Source of the DNA: MVRV01 sp964469905
GTDB lineage: Bacteria; Desulfobacterota; Syntrophia; Syntrophales; Smithellaceae
DNA length: 64,000 nucleotides
Direction of reading: 5' to 3'
Assembly: GCA_964469905.1 (NCBI GenBank)
Contig: CAYXZW010000014.1
Span: forward strand, 1 to 64,000
The translations under genes and the position numbers were made by a program. Under the pieces are notes generated by a model. That model did no database searches and was not told the origin of the DNA. It saw only the letters and a list, made by a program, of their open reading frames with translations. Shown here piece by piece: positions 26,452-35,287 of the stretch (positions are counted from its first letter, which is position 1; each line of letters begins with the position of its first letter).

Positions 26452-26690
26452 ATTCCATCAAGGCCGAGAATAATTGCCCCGATTGTGACAACGATACGCG
26501 GTCCATATTTGTCACTCATTTTTCCGGCAAGAAAAGTGGTAAGTCCAAAGACTAAAAGACAAATCGAATATGCCAGGGAAATATCCGCCCGGCTACAGCC
26601 AAACTCTGCGCGGAGAGGCTTGATAAAAACGCTCCCTGCATACAGGAGCAAGCAGTATGTTGTTGATCCCACCCACCAATAACATGTCAA
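26452..26690 (-). pseudogene. amino-terminal remnant of an MFS transporter
   Basis: About 77 codons from an ATG at 26690 encode the first two or three helices of an oxalate/formate-antiporter-like MFS protein, including the loop signature GKMSDKYGPR. Homology stops around 26460, next to the stop of the J-domain gene, and the frame runs on into unrelated sequence. It shares layout with the intact transporter at 26801 (FIKPLRAEFG against FLGPVRAAFA). Most likely a truncated copy left by deletion. Confidence 0.65.
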
Positions 26691-26731
26691 TATTTAAATA
26701 ATCAATAAAACTTATATTTCTTATATTTCTA

Positions 26732-26758
26732 TTGACACGGGAAATAGAAACCTATAAT
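26732..26758 (+). promoter_or_regulatory. promoter for the MFS transporter
   Basis: Perfect TTGACA (26732-26737) and TATAAT (26753-26758), but the spacer is only 15 bases, shorter than ideal. It may need an activator (MerR-type factors tolerate odd spacers, but none is seen here). Confidence 0.5.
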
Positions 26759-26800
26759 GTTCGCACTGTTTTCTGATTTACTAACATGGGGGTATTATAT

Positions 26801-28036
26801 ATGGGAAATGAAGAAAAAGTGTTTGGCATGCCGGCGGAAAGCGGCCGGTGGGGGTTCGTTGTTCTGGGACTCATTATGTGTGTATGTCTGGGAGCTGTAT
26901 ATGCTTACAGCATTTTTCTGGGACCGGTTAGGGCAGCGTTTGCCGGTGTGTCTGCTTTTCAGGCCAATTTTCCTTTTATGGTCTTTTTAGCTTTTTTTGC
27001 CGTTACCATGTTTTTTGGCGGGCGCATCATGGAAAAACTCGGTCCGCGTAACCTGAGCATCATCGGAGGTATAATTGTTGGATTGGGATGGATGCTCTCC
27101 AGTTTTGCGACGAACATCTGGATGCTGACGCTTACCTACGGTGTTATCGCCGGATCAGGTGTTGGCCTGGTCTATGGTTGCCCGGTTGCTATGGGTGCGC
27201 GCTGGTTTCCCGATAGAAAGGGTTTTGCTGTCGGACTTATTCTGGCGGGCTTTGGAGGATCAGCGCTTATCACGGGGAAGCTGGCCAGTGTGCTGATACC
27301 ATCCGTCGGATTACAAAATACTTTTATGTATTTTGGAATCGCTTTCGGTATTATTCTTGTTGTTTTGTCTATGCCTTTCCGGTTTCCTGCTGCCGGTTGG
27401 GTTCCAAAGGGCTGGAAACCGGCTGCGGGAGCTGCTGTCGCCGTTGATTTTACACCGGGTGAAATGGTCAAAACCAGCACATATTGGGGCTTGTTTTTTT
27501 GCTTCCTGATCGGTTCGATTGCCGGACTGATGGCTATCGGTATCTCCAAGCCGGTGGGCAACGAAATCATTAAAATATCCGGTGAAACGGCGGCAACGTT
27601 GGTCGGCGTTTTTGCCTGTTTCAATGCTATCGGCCGCCCGCTTTTCGGTATATTGACAGACAAAATTAATCCTCGTAATGCTGCAATGCTGAATCTGGCG
27701 CTTATTTTCCTGGTTTCGATTTCCATGATTACTGCAGGCGAAGGCAGTAATTATGTTTATATCTTCAGCTTTATCGGTTTCTGGCTTTGCCTCGGCGGCT
27801 GGCTGTCCATTATGCCGACGGCAACCGCAGTATTCTTCGGCATGAAGAATTATGCCCGTAACTACGGCGTTTTGTTTTTTGCTTATGGCGTTGGTGCTAT
27901 CATTAGCGGCATCATTTCCGGTCAGGCCAAGGACCTTTTTGGAACCTATACTTTTGCCTTCTATCCCACGGCTGTATTGTCAATTGTAGGATTGGTGCTG
28001 GCTTTCGTTTTTGTGAAGCCGCCTAAAAAAGCCTGA
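26801..28036 (+). CDS. MFS transporter, oxalate/formate antiporter-like
   Basis: 411-residue inner-membrane protein with 12 helices of the OFA-type monocarboxylate family. The ATG at 26801 follows a GGGGG site; an earlier ATG at 26786 has no ribosome site. Signatures: YAYSIFLGPVRAAF in helix 1, GGRIMEKLGPRNLS between helices 2 and 3, GRPLFGILTDKINPRNA between 8 and 9. The family moves small organic acids by antiport or proton symport. It stands directly before the glycyl radical enzyme, so it may carry that enzyme's substrate or product; a terminator at 28064-28102 separates the transcripts. Confidence 0.88.
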   Translation: MGNEEKVFGMPAESGRWGFVVLGLIMCVCLGAVYAYSIFLGPVRAAFAGVSAFQANFPFMVFLAFFAVTMFFGGRIMEKLGPRNLSIIGGIIVGLGWMLSSFATNIWMLTLTYGVIAGSGVGLVYGCPVAMGARWFPDRKGFAVGLILAGFGGSALITGKLASVLIPSVGLQNTFMYFGIAFGIILVVLSMPFRFPAAGWVPKGWKPAAGAAVAVDFTPGEMVKTSTYWGLFFCFLIGSIAGLMAIGISKPVGNEIIKISGETAATLVGVFACFNAIGRPLFGILTDKINPRNAAMLNLALIFLVSISMITAGEGSNYVYIFSFIGFWLCLGGWLSIMPTATAVFFGMKNYARNYGVLFFAYGVGAIISGIISGQAKDLFGTYTFAFYPTAVLSIVGLVLAFVFVKPPKKA

Positions 28037-28063
28037 CAATCTTTAATATTCTGATTGGATAGG

Positions 28064-28102
28064 AAAGGCCTCCTTATGCAATGTTCGCAAAGGAGGCCTT
28101 TT
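28064..28102 (+). terminator. rho-independent terminator after the MFS gene
   Basis: Strong stem AAAGGCCTCCTT with AAGGAGGCCTTTTT, about 13-base loop, T-run at the end. Confidence 0.9.
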
Positions 28103-28260
28103 TATTTATATAAACTGCCGAATTCGTGTTGGGACGGCAAACAGTGAGGCAAATATTGAATTTGCCGAAGAAAAGGAAGTGATGTATAAGTAGGGTGAGG
28201 TAAGAAAAGATTAAAGCGAAAGGCTCGGTTAGGTGTGTTATTTCATAAAGGGAGGTTGCT

Positions 28261-30771
28261 ATGAATATAGTTTCAGCGCCGGAACATGCAATCAAAGAAC
28301 CAAAGGGATTATCAGAACGTGTCCAATGGCTGCGCGATTACTATTTTCGGGGAACCCAGCGCGCCTGGAACAATGAGTATACATCGTGGACTACGGGAAC
28401 TCCCTGGGACATTATCTATAATGAACTGACTTTCTATATTGTGCCGGAAACATATACACTGCTCAACACGTTGGGTGCTTCCTATCTTCAGGCGGCAAGA
28501 CCCGTGGCTTTGCCTGCAGATTTCTGGCAGTTGCCGCAGGTCCAGCGGCGGGCCTGGTTTGTGAAGGAAGTTATTGTCAATTATGTACCACAGGAAATAT
28601 TGCCGGGTGATCTGTTGGCGGGCGCCAGATTTAACATTCAAACATCCCTGTGTTTGACGAAAGAGGAAAGCAGGCAGTGGTTGCATGAGGTGAAGGGTAA
28701 AAATGGCGCCAGAGCCAAGATGAAATGGTTTCACGATCATGGTTACGGAAATGCCGGTGCCACAAGTGGCCATCTTGTTCCGGGGTACGAACGATTGCTG
28801 AAAATTGGCTGGAAGGGTGTATATGCCGAACTTCTATCCCTTTACAACGCGCTGGAAGTTAAAGAGCGAGAGGGTGCAAAAGGAGCACAGCTTAAGGCCA
28901 TGATGACATCCTCCACTATGGCGCGGGATCTGGCTTTAAAATACAAAGATCTATGTTTGGAACTCTCCCAAAAGGAGAAAAACCATGTTCGAAGAGATGA
29001 ACTTTCGCGAATGGCTCAAATCTTAAGCAAAGTGCCCTGGGAGCCGGCGACGACATTCTGGGAAGCCGTGCAGGCGCTGTGGATTAACCACATGCTGGTG
29101 ATGACGGATGAAAATTATCCCGGCGCCGGAGTTTCCTTCGGCAGATTTGATCAGTATCTCTGGCCATATTATCAGCGTTCAATTCATGAAGGTATGGACA
29201 GAGAGTTTGCCAAAGAAATCCTCAAATGTTTTTGGATTCACGCCAATACCGCCTATGATGCCATGATCCGCAACGGCAATCAGGGCATTACCGCCGGTTT
29301 TGGCCAGCTTATCACCCTGTCCGGTCTTGGTGCGGCAGGCTGTGATATGACCAATGACCTTACCTATACTATTCTGGAAGTGATCGACGAGATGTCGCCC
29401 ATCCTGGAGCCAAAGCCCAACGTGCGGCTGCACCGCAACAGTCCGGAAGAGCTGTATGACAAGGTTGTGGAAATGATCGAATCCAGTCAGGGAGCTCCTT
29501 TTCTGCTTAATTTTGATGAACGCTCCATGGCCGGCATGATGCTCGAGGCAAAAAAAACAGGCCTCACACATCTTATTAACAAGGACAATGTTTATGATTA
29601 CGCTCCAGTCGGCTGTCTGGAAAATACGATGGTGGGCAATGACCGCTCTGGCACAGTAGATAATAATCTCAATTTGCTCAAGGCTGTAGAACTGGCGATG
29701 ACCGGCGGGAAAGATTTACTTCCTTTTACCGACCCTATGACCGGCAAGACCCAAAGCCCAAAACAGGATGGCCCCCGCACCGGAGATGCTGAATCTTTCC
29801 GAACGTGGGATGAATTCTGGGAAGCCTATGCAACACAGACTCGATATATCATTCAAAAATGCGTGAATTTGTACGAGACCTCGGAATCGATACGCGCCCG
29901 CTTCTTTCCCACACCTTATCTTTCCTGTCTGGTCAAAGGCTGTGCCGAGTCTGGCAGGGATGTAACGCAAGGCGGGGCGCAAATCAGCTTCACCACTCTG
30001 GAGGCTGTCACCTATGCCACTACCGTGGATTCACTGCTGGCAATAAAATATCTGATCTTCGATAAAAAAACCTGCACCATGAATGAATTAATTAGTGCAC
30101 TGAAGGCTAATTGGAAGGGATACGAAGTGCTTCAGGCAATGGCAAAGAATCGCGCTCCTAAATACGGCCGCGATGACGACGAAGCGGACGCTCTGGCTCA
30201 TAGAGTAATGACTCTGTGGTGCGATGCAACCTGGCGGCACAGCACAAAATCTACCGGACGCAGATTTCGTCCGGGAATGCTCAGTTGGAATTACTGGGCA
30301 GGTGACGGATACATTCTGCCGGCCAGCGCAGATGGAAGATCGAAGGGGCAATTTTTATCCAACGCGATATGTCCTTCCAACGGCGCCGATATTAAGGGAC
30401 CGACGGCCAATGCAAACTCCGTGGGTAAGGTGCTCGGCGGCAAAGCCCAGGGTGACGGGGGCGACTGGGAAGATTACTTAAATGAGCTTCCCAACGGTGC
30501 CAGCCACACCATAACCTTCAATCCTTCAATTCTGAGAAGTCCGGAGCATAAAGATAAATTCAAGGCGTTTCTGAAGGGATACGTACAAAACGGCGGTACT
30601 GCTTTGCAGATAAACATGCTTGACCCCGGTATGCTCAAAGATGCACAGGATCACCCGCAAAACTACCGGCATCTCCTGGTGCGCATTACCGGCTACAATG
30701 CCTACTTTACAAGCGTGGGAAGAGAACTGCAGAATGAAGTGATCGAACGTGTCAGTCACAATAAATTTTAA
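28261..30771 (+). CDS. glycyl radical enzyme of the pyruvate formate-lyase superfamily (substrate unknown)
   Basis: 836-residue radical enzyme. The catalytic Cys452 sits in PVGCLEN and is followed at +2 by Glu454, the CxE pattern of eliminating and decarboxylating members. Gly811 in RITGYNAYF is the radical-bearing residue, 25 residues from the end. Formate-lyases have paired active-site Cys, not seen here. Its own activase follows at 15 bases and an MFS transporter precedes. There is no small subunit and no microcompartment gene. This layout resembles arylacetate decarboxylases (phenylacetate or indoleacetate type), which lack the small subunit of hydroxyphenylacetate decarboxylase. That is inference; other CxE lyases remain possible. 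Confidence 0.88.
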   Translation: MNIVSAPEHAIKEPKGLSERVQWLRDYYFRGTQRAWNNEYTSWTTGTPWDIIYNELTFYIVPETYTLLNTLGASYLQAARPVALPADFWQLPQVQRRAWFVKEVIVNYVPQEILPGDLLAGARFNIQTSLCLTKEESRQWLHEVKGKNGARAKMKWFHDHGYGNAGATSGHLVPGYERLLKIGWKGVYAELLSLYNALEVKEREGAKGAQLKAMMTSSTMARDLALKYKDLCLELSQKEKNHVRRDELSRMAQILSKVPWEPATTFWEAVQALWINHMLVMTDENYPGAGVSFGRFDQYLWPYYQRSIHEGMDREFAKEILKCFWIHANTAYDAMIRNGNQGITAGFGQLITLSGLGAAGCDMTNDLTYTILEVIDEMSPILEPKPNVRLHRNSPEELYDKVVEMIESSQGAPFLLNFDERSMAGMMLEAKKTGLTHLINKDNVYDYAPVGCLENTMVGNDRSGTVDNNLNLLKAVELAMTGGKDLLPFTDPMTGKTQSPKQDGPRTGDAESFRTWDEFWEAYATQTRYIIQKCVNLYETSESIRARFFPTPYLSCLVKGCAESGRDVTQGGAQISFTTLEAVTYATTVDSLLAIKYLIFDKKTCTMNELISALKANWKGYEVLQAMAKNRAPKYGRDDDEADALAHRVMTLWCDATWRHSTKSTGRRFRPGMLSWNYWAGDGYILPASADGRSKGQFLSNAICPSNGADIKGPTANANSVGKVLGGKAQGDGGDWEDYLNELPNGASHTITFNPSILRSPEHKDKFKAFLKGYVQNGGTALQINMLDPGMLKDAQDHPQNYRHLLVRITGYNAYFTSVGRELQNEVIERVSHNKF

Positions 30772-30786
30772 GGAAGTTCCCCGCTA

Positions 30787-31800
30787 ATGGAACACCAAAC
30801 AAACAAAGACGCACAGGGCACTATACTCGAGATAGTCCGCATGTCCACCGAGGACGGCCCGGGTTTGAGGACAACAGTATTCTTCAAAGGATGCTCGCTC
30901 CATTGCTCCTGGTGCCACAATCCGGAGAGCATCAGCCCCAAACCGCAGATTCAATGGCTGGGGACAAGCTGTATTGGATGTGGTATTTGCACAAAAACCT
31001 GCAAGGATCTGGCACTGGAGAAGACCGAAAAAGGCATCATCATCAACCGGTCTTTATGCAAAGGATGTGGTTTATGTGCGGAGGAATGTCCAACAACCGC
31101 GATGGAACTTTTGGGTAAAAAATGGAATGTTCATGATCTTGCCTACGAACTGGTCAAAGACCGCGCGTATTTTGAATCATCCTGCGGCGGTGTTACCCTT
31201 TCCGGTGGAGAGGCCGCCCTGCAAAATGATTTCTGTCTGTCCCTTTTAAAAGAACTCAAAGTCAGAGGCATTCAGACGGCACTCGATACCTGTGGACAAG
31301 TGCCTCAGTCAGTGCTTACAAACCTTTTGCCCTATGTGGATATTCTACTGTATGATATAAAAGAAATTGATTCGGAGAGGCACAAAAAATTTGTCGGTCA
31401 GGGCAACGAAAAGATACTGGCCAATGCCATTTTCGCGTCAAATTATTTAATAACTCATGGTTCACCCCAAACATTCTGGATACGCACGCCGGTGATTCCT
31501 GGTGCTACAGATACTGCCGATAATATTCGGGGCATTGGCGATTTTATAAACACAAATCTAAAGGGATCTGTCGACAGATGGGAGCTTTGTGCATTTAACA
31601 ATCTGTGCCGCGATAAGTATAAGAGGTTGGGGATTGACTGGCCGTTTGCGGATGAGGAACTCCCGGCAAGATCGCTGATGGAAGAGTTAAGCCTCATTGC
31701 GAAAAGCACAGTAGAGCCGTCGATTGTCTGCTGGAGCGGATCAACAAAACTTGATTCCAAAGATTATCATTCCGGCGAAGACAGCATCCAGCGTCTTTAA
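30787..31800 (+). CDS. glycyl radical enzyme activating enzyme
   Basis: Radical SAM protein of 337 residues that installs the glycyl radical on the preceding enzyme. CX3CX2C at Cys36, Cys40 and Cys43 (GCSLHCSWC). A ferredoxin-like insert carries two extra 4Fe-4S sites: Cys62/65/68/72 and Cys91/94/97/101 followed by Pro. Two extra clusters are typical of activases for decarboxylases and dehydratases and absent from PflA. Then SCGGVTLSGGEAALQ binds SAM. It starts 15 bases after its target gene and must be co-transcribed. Confidence 0.95.
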   Translation: MEHQTNKDAQGTILEIVRMSTEDGPGLRTTVFFKGCSLHCSWCHNPESISPKPQIQWLGTSCIGCGICTKTCKDLALEKTEKGIIINRSLCKGCGLCAEECPTTAMELLGKKWNVHDLAYELVKDRAYFESSCGGVTLSGGEAALQNDFCLSLLKELKVRGIQTALDTCGQVPQSVLTNLLPYVDILLYDIKEIDSERHKKFVGQGNEKILANAIFASNYLITHGSPQTFWIRTPVIPGATDTADNIRGIGDFINTNLKGSVDRWELCAFNNLCRDKYKRLGIDWPFADEELPARSLMEELSLIAKSTVEPSIVCWSGSTKLDSKDYHSGEDSIQRL

Positions 31801-31827
31801 AAATAAAAAAGGAAGGATGTCCGGAAA

Positions 31828-32667
31828 ATGAATAATAATTTTACCCAAGCGGACATGAAGTCTTTTGAGCCTGCCGAGAAGGTGGGAATTATTGCTACGG
31901 TAACGCCCGAAGGTCTTCCCCACATGTCGCTTCTTACATCTGTTATGGCGGCAAAGCCCGATCAGCTTACCGTTGGCGAGTTCTGTCAGGGCAAAAGCAA
32001 GGAGTACATGCGGCTGACCGCGAAAATTGGCTTTGCCATCCTGACACTGGACAAAAAACTCTGGCGCGGGAAGGCCGTCTGGACGCATTTAAAGAAAGAA
32101 GGTCCGGAATATGAGATATACAACAATCAGCCCATGTTCCGGTACAATACATATTTTGGCATTAACACAGTGCATTATCTGGATCTGAAGGAGACCACCG
32201 AAGGGAAAGCCCTGCCGCTCGCCTCCGTTGTAAAATCGGCTCTGCTGACAAAAATAGCCAAAGGCAGCGCGGCCAATGGAAATCAGGGAAGGGTGCTTTC
32301 GCATTTTGGAGAAAAATTATTTAATGGACTTGATTCTCTGAAATTTTTATCCTTCATCGACGCTGATGGCTTTCCGGTTATCATTCCCGTTATTCAGTGT
32401 CAGGCTACCGGCAGCGCTCGCCTGGTGTTTCATCCCGGCGCTTTTGGCGTGGAACTTAAAATGCTCCGGCCGGGCATGACGGTAGCCGTTTTTGGTCTGA
32501 CCATGCAGATGGAAGACGTTCTGGTGCGGGGTATATTCAACGGCTATTCGCGCTATCGGGGTATTAAGCTGGGCACTCTGGATATGGACTGGGTCTATAA
32601 CTCCATGCCTCCCAATCACGGGCAGATTTATCCGCCGGTGCCGCTGCAACGGGTAGTAAATTTCTAG
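31828..32667 (+). CDS. pyridoxamine 5'-phosphate oxidase-like split-barrel protein (two domains)
   Basis: 279 residues. The first half (about 10-130) reads as an FMN-binding split barrel (VGIIATVTPEGLPHMSLLTSV, then KEYMRLTAKIGFAILTLDK). The second half (about 180-279) has a similar layout (LKFLSFIDADGFPVIIPVIQC). It follows the activase gene at 27 bases, so it probably belongs to the same transcript. No catalytic role can be read off; an FMN or other redox function serving the radical enzyme, or protection from oxygen, would fit the context. Confidence 0.68.
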   Translation: MNNNFTQADMKSFEPAEKVGIIATVTPEGLPHMSLLTSVMAAKPDQLTVGEFCQGKSKEYMRLTAKIGFAILTLDKKLWRGKAVWTHLKKEGPEYEIYNNQPMFRYNTYFGINTVHYLDLKETTEGKALPLASVVKSALLTKIAKGSAANGNQGRVLSHFGEKLFNGLDSLKFLSFIDADGFPVIIPVIQCQATGSARLVFHPGAFGVELKMLRPGMTVAVFGLTMQMEDVLVRGIFNGYSRYRGIKLGTLDMDWVYNSMPPNHGQIYPPVPLQRVVNF

Positions 32668-32847
32668 CTACTTTGCAGTTGCCCGGTTGCAGCAGGACGA
32701 AAGGAGAGGATGAAAAACCACTATATTATGACTTGGATTAAAAAGCGGTAAATCGTTTTTCCCATATCAGTCCCCGGCTCGTGTGGCCTCGCGCGACCTT
32801 CAGGTTATTAGATTACGACCGGGAAATCCAGTATAGAGGAAAGGGAC

Positions 32848-33549
32848 ATGCCTGAAAAAAATAAGTCAGCGGGGATAAAAAGCTGGCCGCAGGACGACCA
32901 GCCCAGAGAAAAACTCCTTAAAAAAGGTGCGGGAGCGCTGAGCAATTCAGAACTTCTGGCAATCCTGCTGCGCACCGGCGTCCAAGGGAACAGTGCCATT
33001 GATCTGGCGCGGAAACTTTTGGCTAAGTTCGGAACTTTTCGCAATATGAGCCATATAGATATGCGCGAATGGAACGAATTCAAAGGCCTCGGCCCGGCGA
33101 AGATTGCGCAAATTCAAGCTGCTCTCGAAATCGGGCGCCGCTTTCGGGAAGTCGAAGCCAAAGGACCGCAGCAAAAAATTAAGGCTGCTCAGAATGTTGT
33201 TGAAATACTCGGGCCGCAAATGCGCGACCGAAAAACCGAAGTTTTCAAAGTTATTCATCTCAATGCTGCGAACCGGATTATTGACATCAGTGATGCCGCA
33301 GCAGGCAGGGTCAATTCCGCCCTGCCCATTGTGCGGGAGATTATTCATTTTGCTCTGCAGAAATTTGCTACGGCCATTATCTGCGTGCATAACCACCCCA
33401 GCGGCAACATTCTTCCCAGCCCCGAAGATAAAGCATTCACGCAGGAGCTTTCCGCTGCCGGAAAACTTATGGGCATCAAGGTGCTCGATCACATCATTAT
33501 CGGTGACGGCAACTTCTTTAGCTTTGCGGAGGAGGGATTAATGGGGTAA
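32848..33549 (+). CDS. radC: RadC family JAB/MPN metalloprotein
   Basis: 233 residues: helix-hairpin-helix region at about 35-105 (LSNSELLAILLRTG, GLGPAKIAQIQAALEIGRR) and a JAB-type metal domain with the HNHPSG motif (CVHNHPSGN) and a downstream SPEDKAFTQEL. Despite the name, RadC has no proven repair role; a metal-dependent hydrolase is likely. Full length. A 180-base gap with no convincing gene lies upstream. Confidence 0.92.
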   Translation: MPEKNKSAGIKSWPQDDQPREKLLKKGAGALSNSELLAILLRTGVQGNSAIDLARKLLAKFGTFRNMSHIDMREWNEFKGLGPAKIAQIQAALEIGRRFREVEAKGPQQKIKAAQNVVEILGPQMRDRKTEVFKVIHLNAANRIIDISDAAAGRVNSALPIVREIIHFALQKFATAIICVHNHPSGNILPSPEDKAFTQELSAAGKLMGIKVLDHIIIGDGNFFSFAEEGLMG

Positions 33550-33720
33550 TGCTATCGTTATAAGCAAGCTTTCTAAGTCAGAATATAAAATAGGGAAATG
33601 GCATCTCATGCCTTTCCTCATCCCAGCCAATGTCTGGTATAAAACCAAGTATATCAAAAAGCAAAGAAGATATTGGCTAAATTAATCAGGAACGATTAAA
33701 TATGGCTCTGGAGGTAGTCC

Positions 33721-33915
33721 ATGTACACAAATGTTACTTCTTCCGAGAAAGACAAAAAAATGGCAAAGCGCTGTGTTGAATGCAAGGTATGTGCACATGC
33801 CCGGAAAAAACAGAGGGGTTTAGCTTACTGGTTTGTCAAGAATATCGAGAATGGCATATGCCCCTATTGTGAGGCGTATGAACGGGTTTACGGGAAGAAG
33901 GCCCATCAGCCTTAG
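33721..33915 (+). CDS. small tetra-cysteine zinc-ribbon protein
   Basis: 64 residues, GGAGG 6 bases before the ATG. Cysteines fall as CVECKVC followed 30 residues later by CPYC, a zinc-ribbon spacing, with a basic and aromatic middle (HARKKQRGLAYWFVKNIE). Unknown function; may be a nucleic-acid or protein contact module. Followed at 59 bases by the metallophosphoesterase. Confidence 0.65.
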   Translation: MYTNVTSSEKDKKMAKRCVECKVCAHARKKQRGLAYWFVKNIENGICPYCEAYERVYGKKAHQP

Positions 33916-33974
33916 AGTACGCCGACATTTTCCATTGTGGCACAGGACTGTGATGAAAAAGTCAGAGGTATGAC

Positions 33975-34631
33975 ATGAAGCTATTTGTGATGAGCGACAT
34001 CCACGGTGCAACCAAGCCCATCGAAAAGGCAGCCAGGCTCATCAGCGAGGCGGATTGGGTCGTAATTGCCGGCGATATAACCAGCAAAAAAACGAGGGCC
34101 GAAGCAGCCGAGGTGATTGCCTGTCTGGAGCAATATTCAACACGCATTCTTGCCGTTCACGGCAATTGGGACAGGCTGGATGTCAAGGAATTTCTGGATG
34201 AGAAAGGTTATGGCCTGCACGGGATAGGCCGGATGATTGACGGAATCGGTTTTGTCGGTGTGGGCGGATCTTCACCGACGCCATTGCATACGGCCACGGA
34301 ATACACGGAGCAGGAAATAGGTATTAAGCTCCGCACGGGATATGAGCAGGTGCGGGAGGCAGAAAAAGTCGTGCTGATTTCCCATACTCCACCCCGGGGA
34401 GTCCGTGACCGTTCATTTATCGGTCTGCGGGGCGGCAGTTTCAGCGTGAAAGAATTTCTGGAAACGAATCCGGTTAGTCTTTGCCTGTGCGGTCATATTC
34501 ATGAGGCAGCCGGAATTGAACGCTTCGGCGGCACACTGGTGGCCAATTCGGGGAGTTTCAAGAAAGGCCGTTACTTGACCATCGAAATCGGTCAGGATAT
34601 TATGGCCATACCGGGCAGAGTTGACTATTGA
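33975..34631 (+). CDS. calcineurin-like metallophosphoesterase
   Basis: 218 residues. Metal-site motifs in order: DIHG (residue 8), GDI, GNWD, SHTPP and GHIHE. It resembles the YfcE/archaeal-type small phosphodiesterases. Cytoplasmic; no signal peptide. Substrate unknown. Length and motif set are complete. Confidence 0.88.
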   Translation: MKLFVMSDIHGATKPIEKAARLISEADWVVIAGDITSKKTRAEAAEVIACLEQYSTRILAVHGNWDRLDVKEFLDEKGYGLHGIGRMIDGIGFVGVGGSSPTPLHTATEYTEQEIGIKLRTGYEQVREAEKVVLISHTPPRGVRDRSFIGLRGGSFSVKEFLETNPVSLCLCGHIHEAAGIERFGGTLVANSGSFKKGRYLTIEIGQDIMAIPGRVDY

Positions 34632-34690
34632 TTAGATCAAGAATGAAAGATAATTTAATGCCCTCATTTTGCAGATAAGGAGATAGCCGG

Positions 34691-35185
34691 ATGTCCAACA
34701 TTAAAAATATTCCGCAGCGTAAAAATAAACTTATTAAAGCAATAAGGGGATTGCTGGAGCATAGAGCAACCTGGCTGTACCTCTTGCTGGATGAGGCTGG
34801 AAAGCGTGGTATCGATACGGAAGAATTTGCCAAGGCAGCCGTTATGAGATGCGGGTGCTTTCAGGGTGATCAACTGACTGCGCAGGCCGGAACTAAAAGT
34901 CTTAGAGGGCTCAAGAAAATACTTTTTACAATGCCTGCCCGGATGGTGTTTGAAATGAAGATACTGGCCTGTACCGATGACCGGTTGGATATAGACTTTC
35001 ACTATTGTCCGTTGGTGGCAGCCTGGCAGGCACAGGGAGCAACTGATGAGCAGATAGCAGAGCTTTGTGATATAACGATGCAGGGAGACAGCGGCATTGC
35101 CCGGTCCTTTGGCTGTGAGCTGGAACTCGGTGATACCATTGCTAAAGGATTTGACAAGTGTCAAATAAGATTTATAAGAAGATAA
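34691..35185 (+). CDS. L-2-amino-thiazoline-4-carboxylate hydrolase-like protein
   Basis: 164 residues. The second half has the segment HYCPLVAAWQAQG with a conserved Cys, then CDITMQGD and a carboxy-terminal block ELELGDTIAKG, all characteristic of the ATC hydrolase-like family. Only the Pseudomonas cysteine-from-thiazoline enzyme has a known reaction; most homologues, as here, occur without the pathway, so the physiological role is open. AAGGAG precedes the ATG. Confidence 0.65.
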   Translation: MSNIKNIPQRKNKLIKAIRGLLEHRATWLYLLLDEAGKRGIDTEEFAKAAVMRCGCFQGDQLTAQAGTKSLRGLKKILFTMPARMVFEMKILACTDDRLDIDFHYCPLVAAWQAQGATDEQIAELCDITMQGDSGIARSFGCELELGDTIAKGFDKCQIRFIRR

Positions 35186-35287
35186 GCGGGGGATGGTTAA
35201 AGGTTATCGGGGTTATGTCTTGTCAGTCTTAAAAAGACTTTAACCGTGGAATAAAACAATCTTGATTAATTAAGGAGCGACTCTGCT

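Noticed and set aside
28261..30771. Benzylsuccinate or alkylsuccinate synthase, or pyruvate formate-lyase
   Set aside because: No adjacent Cys pair as in formate-lyase, and the CxE active site and absence of small subunits argue against the succinate synthase group.
32710..32751. 13-codon frame with a good ribosome site between the split-barrel gene and radC
   Set aside because: Too short to support, no conserved residues or regulatory setting (no rare-codon run, no attenuator) visible.
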